Origin: Agapanthus africanus
Lineage: Eukaryota; Streptophyta; Magnoliopsida; Asparagales; Amaryllidaceae
Direction of reading: 5' to 3'
DNA length: 64,000 nucleotides
Assembly: GCA_030015575.1 (NCBI GenBank)
Contig: JASDDO010000006.1
Span: forward strand, 321,456,361-321,520,360
In this document: positions 52,351-62,980 of the stretch, piece after piece
Layout of the letters: the number at the start of each line of letters is the position of its first letter
Position numbering within the stretch: the first letter of the stretch is position 1
Made by a program: the position numbers and the translations under genes
Notes under the pieces: model-generated
Told to the model about the DNA's origin: nothing
Seen by the model: the letters and a program-made list of their open reading frames with translations, nothing else
Database searches by the model: none

Positions 52351-54588
52351 CAGAATGGTTATCAATTTATCTAATCAGGAAACCTCACACTGTATCGTCA
52401 AATTCTCCTTCAAACCTGAAAGAAGAATTAGTCGGGATCACCCGATGAGTAAATCAACTCATCAGTAGAAATCGGGATCCAACTATCATCGCATGATAAT
52501 GTGATGGAATCCACTCACATTATCACACTCCAGAAGGTATGCGCATGCCTGGAAAGTTTCAGTTTCTTTAGAAACTCCCGATGTGATTTTTACCCCATAC
52601 TCTTATGACCTTGACTTTGGCCAACAAATCATAAGTCATATGTTAAGTTCTACCCGTCATTATCCAGGTTAGTTTGAACCCACCCGTACAACCCTTGACT
52701 TTGGCCAACAAAGCAGTACGACTGTCCCAAACCAACGCATCTATCTATGCAACAAAAAAGTAACAAATAGCTACCATACACTATGCCTTAACTTTGGCCA
52801 ACAAACATAGCATGAATACTAAGTGCTACCCGTCTGAAATGATGGAGGGCTACGAATGGTTTTTGGCGAAAAACCGTTAATGTAATGAACTTGATATCGT
52901 TGAAGGAACCGGATAGCTTTTTATTAAAAAATATAGTGGCAAAAACCTTTGCTAAAGAGGTCGCTCCCGGTGAAGGGATCTCGGCTCTTTCCCCATAGAA
53001 TAAGGTGCGGGATATTCCAACTGAATACCACGATGCAAAGCAAAAAGGCAATCGGCTATAGTGAAGTTATTACCCTGATGCAAACTTATGTTCAAGGGGT
53101 CACTCCCGGTGAAGGGATCTCGGCCCTTGCCTCGTCGACAGAGGTGCTGGATATTCATAACCGAATACCACTGTGTAAAACAAAAGAAAACGTCCTTTTA
53201 ATAACAGATTTTTGAAAAATGTTCCAACAACATCAAACAGGTTTGTTTAGGTTGCATTGATCCGAATTAATGCAGTCCCATCAATTAATCACACCACAAA
53301 AGAACGAAAATATGATGTACGTATATGCCATCCGCATTCGCCACTGGGTCCCGTCATCACCCGTTAGGTTACTTAACTAACGACAGAGTGGGGACTGGAC
53401 TAGCGCGGGTGTAAAACATATACAAAATCTACTAGTATATATATCAATATATAATATTCGCTCATGGCGTGATAAAATGCAACATCACAGAGAGTAATAA
53501 GCATCACAGAACAATACAGATAATCTGGGATCCCCGAGTTTCATAGAGCCGCTACTGAAACCCGACGTTCCCCTGGTCATGTGGATAGCTTATGCAATGA
53601 AATCCTAGACCCATACGGGTGCGGTAAGTTACCTGCCAAAACCTGAAGCGAGGCAGCCCCCTTCAACAAAGTGAATGGACCACCCAGCACTTCACGGAAT
53701 CCGGTGACTTGAGCACCCCTCCTTGGGTCAACCTATACCCCCTACGAGTGTGGCGAATAGCCCGCCAATTCTAGAGTGAAGCCCCCTCCGTCTCAAAGCC
53801 ATGAGATGAGGGCCCATTGCCCTTTAGAACCCGGCTATCCGTGCACCCCACCGCGGGTAATCCTAGTACAGAAAGTAAAATATATACAACGGGTACATCG
53901 ACCTCAGCCCGGTCGTGCCCTAAAAGAATAATATACAAACAGGCAGTGACGGCAGTCCACATGTCGGACGCTCGCCCCGCAATATCAAATGTACAAATAT
54001 AACCAAACTGTACTACCATTGCACCAAGCTATCCACCACGACAAATCCGCAACATCACAGCACAACATAGAACATCAACGTGAATATCACGTTCGTAAAT
54101 CCATCTAAAAGAACTATAGCAATTAGACAAGATTTACCGCTCGAATGACATTCATGGTCACAGATATAAAGTAAGCACTGTGAACTAACATATTTAAAAT
54201 TTTCGATTGACAAAATTTTCTGAAGTGGGCCCCAAGCACAATTCCCAGTACTCAAAATAATCTGGGCCAAAAATAAAAATTCCAGAAGCCCCAATTCCAA
54301 GTCAAAGACCACTGTAGAAAGTTTGGTGCAGAGAAGCCACAATAGTGCGGCGGAACCGCGACCGAATAAGGGTTATTGCCGCGGTTCCGCGGTGTAACTG
54401 TAGCAACATGCAACCAAATTTTTACAGCTGTCTTAGAAAAGCCTGCCTGATTATCTGCAATACTCAAAATAATTTTTCGACGACAAAAAAATTCGACAGA
54501 AACTTCGTTTTTGAAATTGCGGTTTCGGAAATTTTGTTCGATCGATATTTTAAACACGTTAGAGCAAGCTAGTAAAGGTTAATGGCGT
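52351..54588 (-). other. C2 leader, repeat-rich and noncoding
   Basis: Holds three copies of CTTTGGCCAACAAA (about 52614, 52694, 52791), two copies of a ~90-bp block with CCCGGTGAAGGGATCTCGGC (52960-53035 and 53106-53160), a ~128-bp tandem pair at 53607-53862, and a GC-rich palindrome at 54346-54392. Homologous blocks occur in the same order in the C3 leader (61430-62340). No protein is readable. Confidence 0.6.
53607..53862 (-). repeat. ~128-bp imperfect tandem pair in C2 leader
   Basis: Units 53607-53735 and 53736-53862 share the order ACGxGTGxGG, AGTTACCTGCC/ATAGCCCGCC, AGxCCCCCT, GTGCACCCC-like sequence and GGGTxA. Similarity is visible but moderate. Confidence 0.4.
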
Positions 54589-54601
54589 GGCTCTGATACC
54601 A
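54589..54601 (-). promoter_or_regulatory. Primer binding site of C2 (tRNA-iMet type)
   Basis: Minus strand TGGTATCAGAGCC directly abutting the 5' LTR. Confidence 0.88.
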
Positions 54602-56630
54602 TGTAAGTCTACGGTAGCGCCCCGGCCGTCTGTTTGAGGCCAAAATGCGGAAACGAAAACTTTTTCGAAACTTGAAACCGGCGCTATCGCAGACTTTAAC
54701 CCCGGATCGAACCATTAACACAAAGTAGATAACTAGATAAAGGTTAGAAAAGCTATACCGATCGATCCGTATCCTTCGGTCTTTAGCCACCATCCCTAGA
54801 TCCTCGCGGCATCTCCGATCTCCGGTCTCCTCGTCGAAAAGGGCACCACATCTTCGAGTCATTTTACGGGCTCCCGCTTCGTCCACAGCAACTCAGACAC
54901 AAAGTTTGCTAGCCGACGTGTCCAAGGTGATGTAGAGAATGTGTGTGATCACTTTTTCTCTTGCATCCATTGATTCTCAACGCATGAGAGTGTATGGATG
55001 GAGGTTGAAGATGAAGCCATGGTGGAAATGGTGAGCTAAAGAAAGAAGGAGGAAGAAGAAGAGCTTTCTTTTGTTTCTTATTGCCATGATAAAATGAGAG
55101 AGTGATATCAAAAATACAAGAGCTAGCTCTCATATGGCTGCCATTCTCTCCCTCCTTATCATTTCAACTCACAAATCAATCACATAATATGACATTTGCA
55201 CAAGAAATGAGACCATGAGTCACCTATGAAGTACATGTCTCATTTAATGCACAAAATGATGAAATCCACTCACAATTTCCACCATCCAAACATTAATCCA
55301 AATGTTTGGTCCAACAAAAAGATACGACAACATCTAAAGTAAACTCGTGACGGATCACAAGGATACCCCTCACCTGTATATACATACCTGCATCCGCATT
55401 CCGACTGAATGCGAATACGATGAGACTTAAATAATCCAACAAATCTAATACTAGGATCCGGCTTAAACCAAAGCCCACTAGTATGATCCGCCCGATCATG
55501 ATCCGTGCACTACTGCACGTATATGATCGAACCCTGCCATATATCATACGGCCTCTACAACGTTTCACCCGAAACTTGAGAAACTGTCTGTGGGGGACTC
55601 TAAAGACTCGTCAATACTTTGGCTGTGGATTTAACCACTAGCACGTCAGAGGTACTAGCCGTACGTAACGGGCTACCAGGTATTAACCAAAAGGGAGGTC
55701 GATGAGCGAACTCATCCTGACACCCTACTGAGCCTGTCAGTGACAATATCCGTACAATCTAGTCCATTCGTCTATAAGCATCGCATGTCGGGCCTAGGGG
55801 GTTGGTAAAATTCAGACCCCCAAAAGCGGTACAAGTCGTGTCGGAGAGTAGCCCAGAACACCCTGAGATACTACTGGAATACCTACCGGTAAATCTCCTT
55901 AAGGACTTCGTGTAATGGCTCTCCTAGACACAGCGTGATCTCACCCCCAATACCGGGAGAGACGAAACCTCTGCCGATCCGCTCACTGCCTCCATGTGGC
56001 TCGGGACTGTACCCAACTAAAACATGTTTGCATGACTCCTTTGAGCCGTGGTAGGGTAGTAATCAAAGCACAATGGGAACTCACACGAGACAAATGACTA
56101 TCTCAGGTCGATGAACTAAACTGTACACATGTCACCAGGAAACTGCTATCTGACATCAGGTATAATACCAACTAGCATGTTCCCGGTGAGTCCTGTCCGG
56201 TGTACTCATAACCCAATGAGCACCTGTATACATCTTAGGTGATCCAACTGACACCAATGGCTTATGAGACCAGCCACCGCCTCTCGTCGGGGTCTCGACT
56301 GTATACACTAGTCTACTAATGGAGTATCGATGCCCAGTCTCGAAACTCCCACGACTAGGGACCACTTTAAGGATGTGCTTATAGACTACCCAACTCTCAC
56401 GTATATGATCGCCATCATACTGCTGGTAGTCAAGCAAGAATCCTAAGGGCTCTATCAATGTGTAACAGTGACCTGTAATGTCACCTAAAGCTGTACACGA
56501 TGATAAAGAGAAACCAGATAGCATATTATCATCTTGAGTAAGACTGTCTTACCGGCATAGGTCCTCCCTCAATCATTGCAATCACGTGTCTGTGATCCAA
56601 TAATTGACTTTGAGGGCACTATATCCAACA
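54602..56630 (-). mobile_element. 5' LTR of C2
   Basis: 2,029 bp, partner of 46863-48875. The primer site lies at its inner edge and ctaat at its outer edge. Confidence 0.92.
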
Positions 56631-56635
56631 CTAAT

Positions 56636-57837
56636 CCTTTACCGGATGCATCATAATGACTACGAAACCTCCAGATTGGTCCGGTATTACAAGATTAGGC
56701 ACTGTTGTCAATCTTGACTTGAGTTCTATGAAAGCTTGTTTTCATGCTTCTGACCACACGAATTCTTCATCTTTACATGTGAGCTTGGTCAGGGGTGTTG
56801 CAATCTTCGAAAATCCTTCAATAAATCTTTGGTAGTATCCCGCTAATACTAAGAAACTTTGAATGTCCTTCACAGTCTTTGGTGTCAGCCATTTGCTTAT
56901 TGCTGCTACTTTAGCTGGATCTACGGAGATTCCTTCACCTGAAACATATGTCCGAGAAATTCGACTTGTTCTAGCCCAAACTCACACTTGTTGTACTTGA
57001 CATAGAGTTGATGCTGTCGCAAAGTCTCTAGGAAAATTCATAAATGTTCAGTGTGCTCTTTCCAATTCTTTGAATATACCAGGATGTCGTCGATTAGTAT
57101 AACAATGAACGTGTCTAGGTACTCTCGGAAAACTTGATTCATTAGGTTCATGAATATGGCCGGTGCATTGATCACTCCAAATGGCATTACGAGAAACTCA
57201 TAATGTCCATAGCGAGTCCTGAATGCCGTCTTCGGAATATTAGACTCTTTGACCTTCACCTGATGATAACCCGAACGAAGATCTAATTTTGAGAAAACGA
57301 AAGACCAATTTAGCTGATCGAACAGATCATCGATTCGCAGTAGTGGATACTTGTTCATTATCGTGACTTCGTTCAAAACTCTATAATCAATGCACATTCT
57401 ATATGAACCTTCCTTCTTTTTCAGAAGCAAAACTGGAGATCTCCAACTTGAAATACTAGGACAAATCCATCCTTTCTACAGAAGTTCTTCTAGCTGAGAA
57501 TGGACCCCCTTCAAACCTTCAGGGCTTAATCGATATGGTGCTTTGATCACCGGTTGCGCACCAAGCACTAAATCAATTCCGAATTCAAGAGCTAGATCGG
57601 GGGGCAAACCTAATATGTCTTCAAGAAATATGTCGCCGAACTCTCGAACTACATCTGGCTTAACTTCTCCTTCTTGTAGAGTTGCAATCACTGCCTTCTT
57701 CGGTTTTGCTTTGTATGAGCTAAGCTCCAGGGTACGGTCTCCACTTTTGAAATAAAATACCGGATGCTCTGGAATCTCGACCACTACCCTCCTTTGACGA
57801 CAGTCGATGTCAGCGTAGAAAGTTCCTAGCCAATCCA
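56636..57837 (-). pseudogene. G3 protease end, reverse transcriptase and start of RNase H
   Basis: From right to left: protease end MDWLGTFYADIDCRQRR at 57790-57837, linker with DIFLEDILGLPPDLALEFGI (the LPPxR-type approach to RT), and RT with [46 protein letters not shown] and active site [10 protein letters not shown] near 57070-57105. A stop at 57477 splits linker and RT, a stop lies near 57038, and a frameshift near 56945 is followed by SFLVLAGYYQRFIEGFSK. The start of RNase H is cut at 56636 by C2, the protease at 57837 by C3. Confidence 0.87.
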
Positions 57838-59199
57838 TGTTAGGAATATGTATGCCGTAGAGGCCATTATTGTACATGTGATATATATTATAGTGGATGC
57901 TTGGATATATATATAGAGGACTTTCTTGATCAACATGATAGTATGCTATCTGGTTACTCTTTATCTTAACATGTTGACTGGTATTTATACTGTCTGTCTC
58001 TTACATGTTGATAAAGCCCTTAGGATATGTACTTGACTACCAGGATTATGATAAGATCATACTAGTGGGGCCAGGATGGTCCAAAAGTACATCCTTTAAT
58101 CAGTTCCTAGTCGTGGGAATATCGTGATTAGGGCATCAATATTCCAGAGTAGACTAGTGTATATGTTTCTTGTCTCTTAGAGGGCGATGGTTGATCCTAC
58201 AACCATTGGTGTGTGACATCAAAGATTGTATACAGGTGCTCATTAGAGAATAGGTACACCGAACAGGACTCGCCAAGGACTCCTATGTGGTAGTATACCT
58301 ATCGTCAGATAGCAGCCCTTTGGTGACACCGGTACAGGTTAGTCTGTAGACTTGAGATCGTCATAGAGTCTTGTGTGGCTCCCACTGTGCTTTGATTTCC
58401 TCCCTACCACAGCTCATAGGAGTCGTGCAAACAGGTGGATTTTTGGTAAAGTCCCGATTAACATAGAGGCAATGAGCGATAGGAGGGGTTTCATCTCTCC
58501 TAGTATTTGGGGTTGATGTTTCCCAATGCTTGATTGGCTATAACTGGAAGTCCCTGGCCAGGGCTGCTGCCGATATTTACTGATAAGTGTTATCAGTAGT
58601 TTCTCAAACCGTTATAGGCCAGACATCGGCATGACTTATCACGTTACTGGGGACTGACGTTTACCACCCCTAAACATGATTTGCGACATATCAGACGAAG
58701 AGACCGGACTATACGGTAGTGTTACTGATAGGCTTCATGGAGACTATAGACGAGCTTGCTTGTTGATCTTCATATCGGTCAATACCCAGGTAGCCGTTAA
58801 GTCCAGCTAGTACCGCTGACGGCTTGTGGGTGACTGATGTGATCATCACTTACTGCTGGCATATTGACAAGTCTTTAGAGTCCCACACAGAAGTTCCCTA
58901 GTTTAAGCGAAACGAAATAGGACACATATGTGATATGTGTATGGGCCTGATTAAATACGTGTATGTGATACCGTATTATAATCTGGCAATTATCTGTTGT
59001 CGGTTCGGTTATATGTGATATAACCAGATTGTCGAATCAAGTGATTATTTGATAATGTGATATACAGATAAATGATATTAGTCGGTTATCTGTGATATAA
59101 CCGGATTATTAAATCAAGCGTTGATTTAATAATGTGATATATATTATATGTGATATAATTATATCTTAACTAATATCATTAGCTCACTAATTATTCTTC

Positions 59200-59245
<46 letters not shown>

Positions 59246-59957
59246 GAAGCATGGCATAAAATCTATTTTATGAAAATAGAAATGAGGTGGAAAATGATAG
59301 CATAGTTGTAAGTATGGGATTTATTATTGTTTATTCATCTTGACTTGTTATTCAAGCATGGTTACAATTTTATATTACAAAATTCTATGCTTGAATGAGT
59401 GGGGGTCAAGAGTTGCCATTCATTCTAAGCTCATTCTCAACACTTATCCATTTTGCTTGCTATGCTCCTATGGTTGCTCTCTAGCTTCATCTTCTTCCTC
59501 AATTGCTATGGTTCAAGCTTCAACCCTAACATGAGATGTGAATCATGAAGTTTGAACACAAACTTGTGAGCTTTTAACCTCCTACTTCACCATCCTATAC
59601 TTGACTAGCGATCGAGTGTAGCATGTTTACTATGCTAAAGTGGTTAGTTTAGAGGTAGCTTGAGCTGGAGGGACTTAGGGTGGATTGTCTTTGGCGCGAA
59701 GATCACGAAGGAGATTCGTTCAACTCAAAGAGGAGCCTAGTAGAGTCGCGTAGACTACAACCCAGAGCTATTGAAGAGAAGGACTCTAACTTCAAAGGTT
59801 GTATGCTCTTTTCTTCTCTTTAGTTCATCACATCACAAAAGCAAACCTTAATAATCTAGTAAAGATCTTGTTAGTCTAGCTTAGCACCTAATAAAAATTT
59901 GAATTTGGCATGCTTGATGCCTCTAGAACCTCATGGTGGTGCTAAGGTCGACTTTCA
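57838..59957 (+). mobile_element. 5' LTR of C3
   Basis: 2,120 bp, TGTTAGGAATATG...CTTTCA. It shares GTAGAGGCCATTA near its 5' end with C1 (ATAGAGGCCATTA) and colinear central blocks (CCACTAGTATG complement, CAGTGGGAGCC-type) with C1 and C2, but is diverged. It contains a ~95-bp imperfect tandem repeat with GTGATATAACCxGATT (58985-59110) and a TA microsatellite. Confidence 0.85.
59202..59242. repeat. TA dinucleotide microsatellite in C3 LTR
   Basis: About 20 uninterrupted AT/TA units within the LTR, in an AT-rich zone that could also supply TATA function. Confidence 0.9.
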
Positions 59958-59970
59958 TGGTATCAGAGCC
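59958..59970 (+). promoter_or_regulatory. Primer binding site of C3 (tRNA-iMet type)
   Basis: TGGTATCAGAGCC directly abuts the LTR end and fixes the plus orientation. Confidence 0.9.
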
Positions 59971-62900
59971 AAGCTAGAACATTAGAGTAACTTGTAGCGA
60001 CATTAGAAATCCGCTGTTTTTGTTGCGCAAAAACTGCCGATAAAAACAGTTTCAAAAATGATATTTTAAATTGTTTGCACACCCCGCGGGCTCACGGTTT
60101 GAACTGAGAAGCCGCGGGGTGGAGCGTACGCACCCCTGGGACACCCCGGGAGGGACCGAACGGCTGGACCCACTCTCCAAGGTAGTCTTGGAGGTGGGAA
60201 CCCGAAACTGCCCCACCTTAGGCAGTTTCGGGTCCGCCTCACCTCCTGGCTCCCTCGTGGTGGCCTCGGGGGTGGGGTACCCCCTCCAGGCCCCCCATTC
60301 GACAGTGAATTTTGGGATCTTCGCCTCCGTGAAGATTCATGCGGGTTTCGAGTTCGTTTTGACTCCCGGATTGGCTTAAAACGATCGGTTTTAGAACTTT
60401 AGCTCACTGGATTTTTAATGTCTTAGAAAAATTGGTTAAGTTTGTTAATTGTGTACAGAATTCTAATGTCGCGGTTACTTTACAAGTTTTTTGATGTATG
60501 ATACAATTATTAGAATCCGGATTAATTAGTTTTATGAAAACTAGTTAGTATATTGTAAAGCTAGCCGCTTAGTCTCAATTGATCGATTGCCACGAAGTTT
60601 TAATTCGGATCAAAACTCCGTCGCAATTGCGTATTGTACGCGATCACTAAATCGGGAATACTGTTGAATTATTTGACAACCAATTGAAAAGAGTTTTCAA
60701 TTTGAGACTAAAATGCAAATTTTATAAGTTAGGCATGAAATCCGGAATATGAGATATTCCGGGTTTATGATGTCTAAGGATATTGCGAATTCTAATTATT
60801 GTAGTTTTCTGTTTTCTTTTCTGCGACCATAAGTGTAATATGTGGGGTATTCCAATCTCGTTGCTATATGTCAATAAGTTTTAGGGATACGCATATTTGC
60901 TTACGTTGATGATATGTGATATCATGTGTTTCTGTTGATATGATTTATTGGACGTCGTGAAAGAATAGCATGGTGTTTTATGTGAGATGGTTTTTTTTTT
61001 ATTTTCATTCATGTAAAATCTGTATGTAATATTTTTTTTATTGGGGCACTTTCAGGTTGAGGATGATGTCACCACTGTTGTATATTATTTACTTTTCTGC
61101 ATTATGATAGACCCAAGACGGGGAGCACAAGTAACTGGGTTCTAGAGTCCAGTGGGAGACCATCTCAAGAAGCTGAGACCGGGTCTCCTAACTCTAGAAT
61201 CGGCAGGGTTACTTGCTACTCTCGTAGAGGTCTAGGGATGTGGGTTTGGCTATTCATCATGACTGTGGAATCCGTATTTTTCATTATTGGCTAAATTTAA
61301 AACACGGACATCCTAGTATATCCAATATTTCATGTGTTTCTTTTGCTGCTTGATTATGTGATGTTGATCATATAACTGCGTGAGACGAATGTAATATTAT
61401 ATATCATATATAATAAACGTTGCTTATGTTTTGCATCCGCGCTAGTCCAGCCCCCACTCTGCCGGTAGTTAAGTAACCAAACGGTGCATGACGGGGCCCC
61501 GTGGCGAATGCGGATTACATAAGCGTACGTTTATTTTTGTTTCATTTTTCTATAATGTTTAGGAAACATTAATTGATGGGACTTCATTAATGAGATTAAT
61601 GAAAAGAAAGAAACCAAAAGATGTTGTAGAATCAAATTTTCAAAAAGGGTAGCTCTAGTTATTGTTTTGCATAGTGGTACTCCTTGATGAATATCTAGCA
61701 CCTCATTCGATGAGGAAAGAGCCGAGATCCCTTCATTAGGAGGGACCTCTTTAGCGAAACTAGAAAATGCTACAACCAACTCGGTTTTGTTTTTGATTGC
61801 TTCTCCAGTTCTTTCTTTGCATAGTGGTATTCATGAATATCCAGCACCTTATTCGATGAGGAAAGAGCCGAGATCCCTTCACCGGGAGTGACCTCTTTAG
61901 CGAAACTAGCAAAAGCCTAAAAAACACTCCTTTCAAAATCACTAGATTCTACAACGATATCAAGTTCATTACGCTCATGGATTTATTAAAAATTTGCGTA
62001 GCCCTCCGTCATTTCAGATAAGTACTATTTAGTATTCGTGTTACGTTTGTTGGCCTTCGTCAAGGCGTAGTGTGCGGTAGCAGATTAGTGCTTATCTGCC
62101 AGCATGTGATGCGATTGGATTAGGGTAGTCGTGTGACTTTGTTGGCCTTCATTAAGGGTCGTGCGGGTGGGTTCAATTCAATCAAGAAATGAACGAGTTG
62201 AACTTGACTAGCGGCCTATGGTTTGTTGGCTTTCGTCATGGTCATAGGAAGGTAGGGGTAAAAACATTATCGGGAATTTCAAGTGTTGAAATTTGCAATG
62301 AGATTTCATACCTTCTATAAGATAGTTGGATCCCGATACCCACTGCGAGTAAGAGTTACTCCTGGGAGAGTTTTGCACTTTACAATTAGCTGATCAAGTA
62401 GGTGTCTAGAAAGGTGTCAACGGGGTTATGCCTCTAGGGAAATGAGGTTTATTTTAATTAGGTCCGTGCGAGAGCACGGGGAACCTTTCTTGGAGTACTG
62501 ATACCTGCCTGGCCGAACGATTTGCAAACCTGTAGGGTGTAATTAATCCCAGCTAATCTTACCTTTTAGGGTTTGAAGGAAGATTTGATAAAAACAGTGG
62601 GAGCCATTCTGATTAGATATGATAAAATAACCAATCTAATCTTGCAAAGAGCGCACGCAAAGAGATTATCTTTCTCTCTCTCCTGGTAGCGACCCATGAC
62701 ATGCCTTAATCAAGATAATAATATAGATGTTTTGACTGAACCAGCTTATTATACTGGGCTAGGTTTCGCTATATCTTATGATTGTCATAAGTCTGAGTAA
62801 GGAATAGGGGAATATTCGGATTCCCATGCCACCCAAACGAAGAAAAAGTATGTTGATGCATTGTCTTCGGGTGTGTTCGTTACGAAGAACTGTTTCTCAG

Positions 62901-62980
62901 TTTACTCTACATCCTAGGTATTGGATACCGGATCAGAATCCCATACATGTAATTTTTTACATGGACTATAGGAAGGTGGA
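59971..62980 (+). other. C3 leader, structured and repeat-rich, noncoding
   Basis: No gag is readable in 3 kb. A GC-rich hairpin lies at 60080-60121 (10-bp perfect arms CACCCCGCGG/CCGCGGGGTG) and a second imperfect long hairpin at 61129-61214. From 61430 to 62340 it matches the C2 leader in inverse orientation: the CGCTAGTCCAGCCCCCACTCT block, two copies of a block with GAAAGAGCCGAGATCCCTTC (61717 and 61861) and three GTTGGC(C/T)TTCGTCA-type motifs. Confidence 0.6.
60080..60121 (+). other. GC-rich hairpin near the C3 primer site
   Basis: Arms CACCCCGCGG (60080-60089) and CCGCGGGGTG (60112-60121) are perfectly complementary with a 22-base loop, 110 bases after the primer site. Such stems in retroelement leaders often serve dimerisation or packaging; that role is inference here. 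Confidence 0.6.

Larger units (their letters stand above)
46863..56630 (-). mobile_element. C2: complete but degenerate Ty1/copia element (Tork-like)
   Basis: 9.77 kb, minus strand: 5' LTR 54602-56630, primer site 54589-54601, long structured leader, decayed pol, polypurine tract 48876-48887, 3' LTR 46863-48875, flanked by ctaat. The copia assignment rests on RT traces in the order expected (VYMTLPKG, YGLKQ, FIRIEDGS, YLDDI, GSDIPIL) near the 3' LTR, so RT-RNase H ends the element as in copia. No gag or integrase is confidently readable. It could have moved only with helper proteins or before decay. Confidence 0.88.
39298..57837 (-). mobile_element. G3: Tekay-like Ty3/gypsy chromovirus, repeatedly interrupted
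   Basis: A minus-strand element: 3' LTR 39298-42084, polypurine tract, then integrase, RNase H, RT and the end of protease reading right to left, with a solo LTR (43964-46750) and copia element C2 (46863-56630) inserted in RNase H. The record of G3 stops at 57837, where copia C3 is inserted in the protease. Gag and the 5' LTR must lie to the right of the window. Its own target duplication (left copy expected as ctaag, 39293-39297) cannot be checked. Confidence 0.87.
57838..62980 (+). mobile_element. C3: plus-strand copia element of the C2 family (interrupted by C4)
   Basis: 5' LTR 57838-59957, primer site 59958-59970, then a leader whose repeat blocks match the C2 leader in inverse orientation. 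It inserted into the G3 protease (left target duplication expected as atcca, 57833-57837). At 62981 a minus-strand LTR of the same family interrupts it. Coding parts and the 3' LTR would be right of the window. Confidence 0.83.

Noticed and set aside
58985..59110. CRISPR-like or satellite array in the C3 LTR
   Set aside because: Only two imperfect ~95-bp units inside an LTR in plant DNA; a simple local duplication.
60071..60379. 102-residue ORF in the C3 leader
   Set aside because: A GC-rich stretch with a strong hairpin gives a chance open frame. It has no similarity to copia gag, and no homologous frame is open in the C2 leader.
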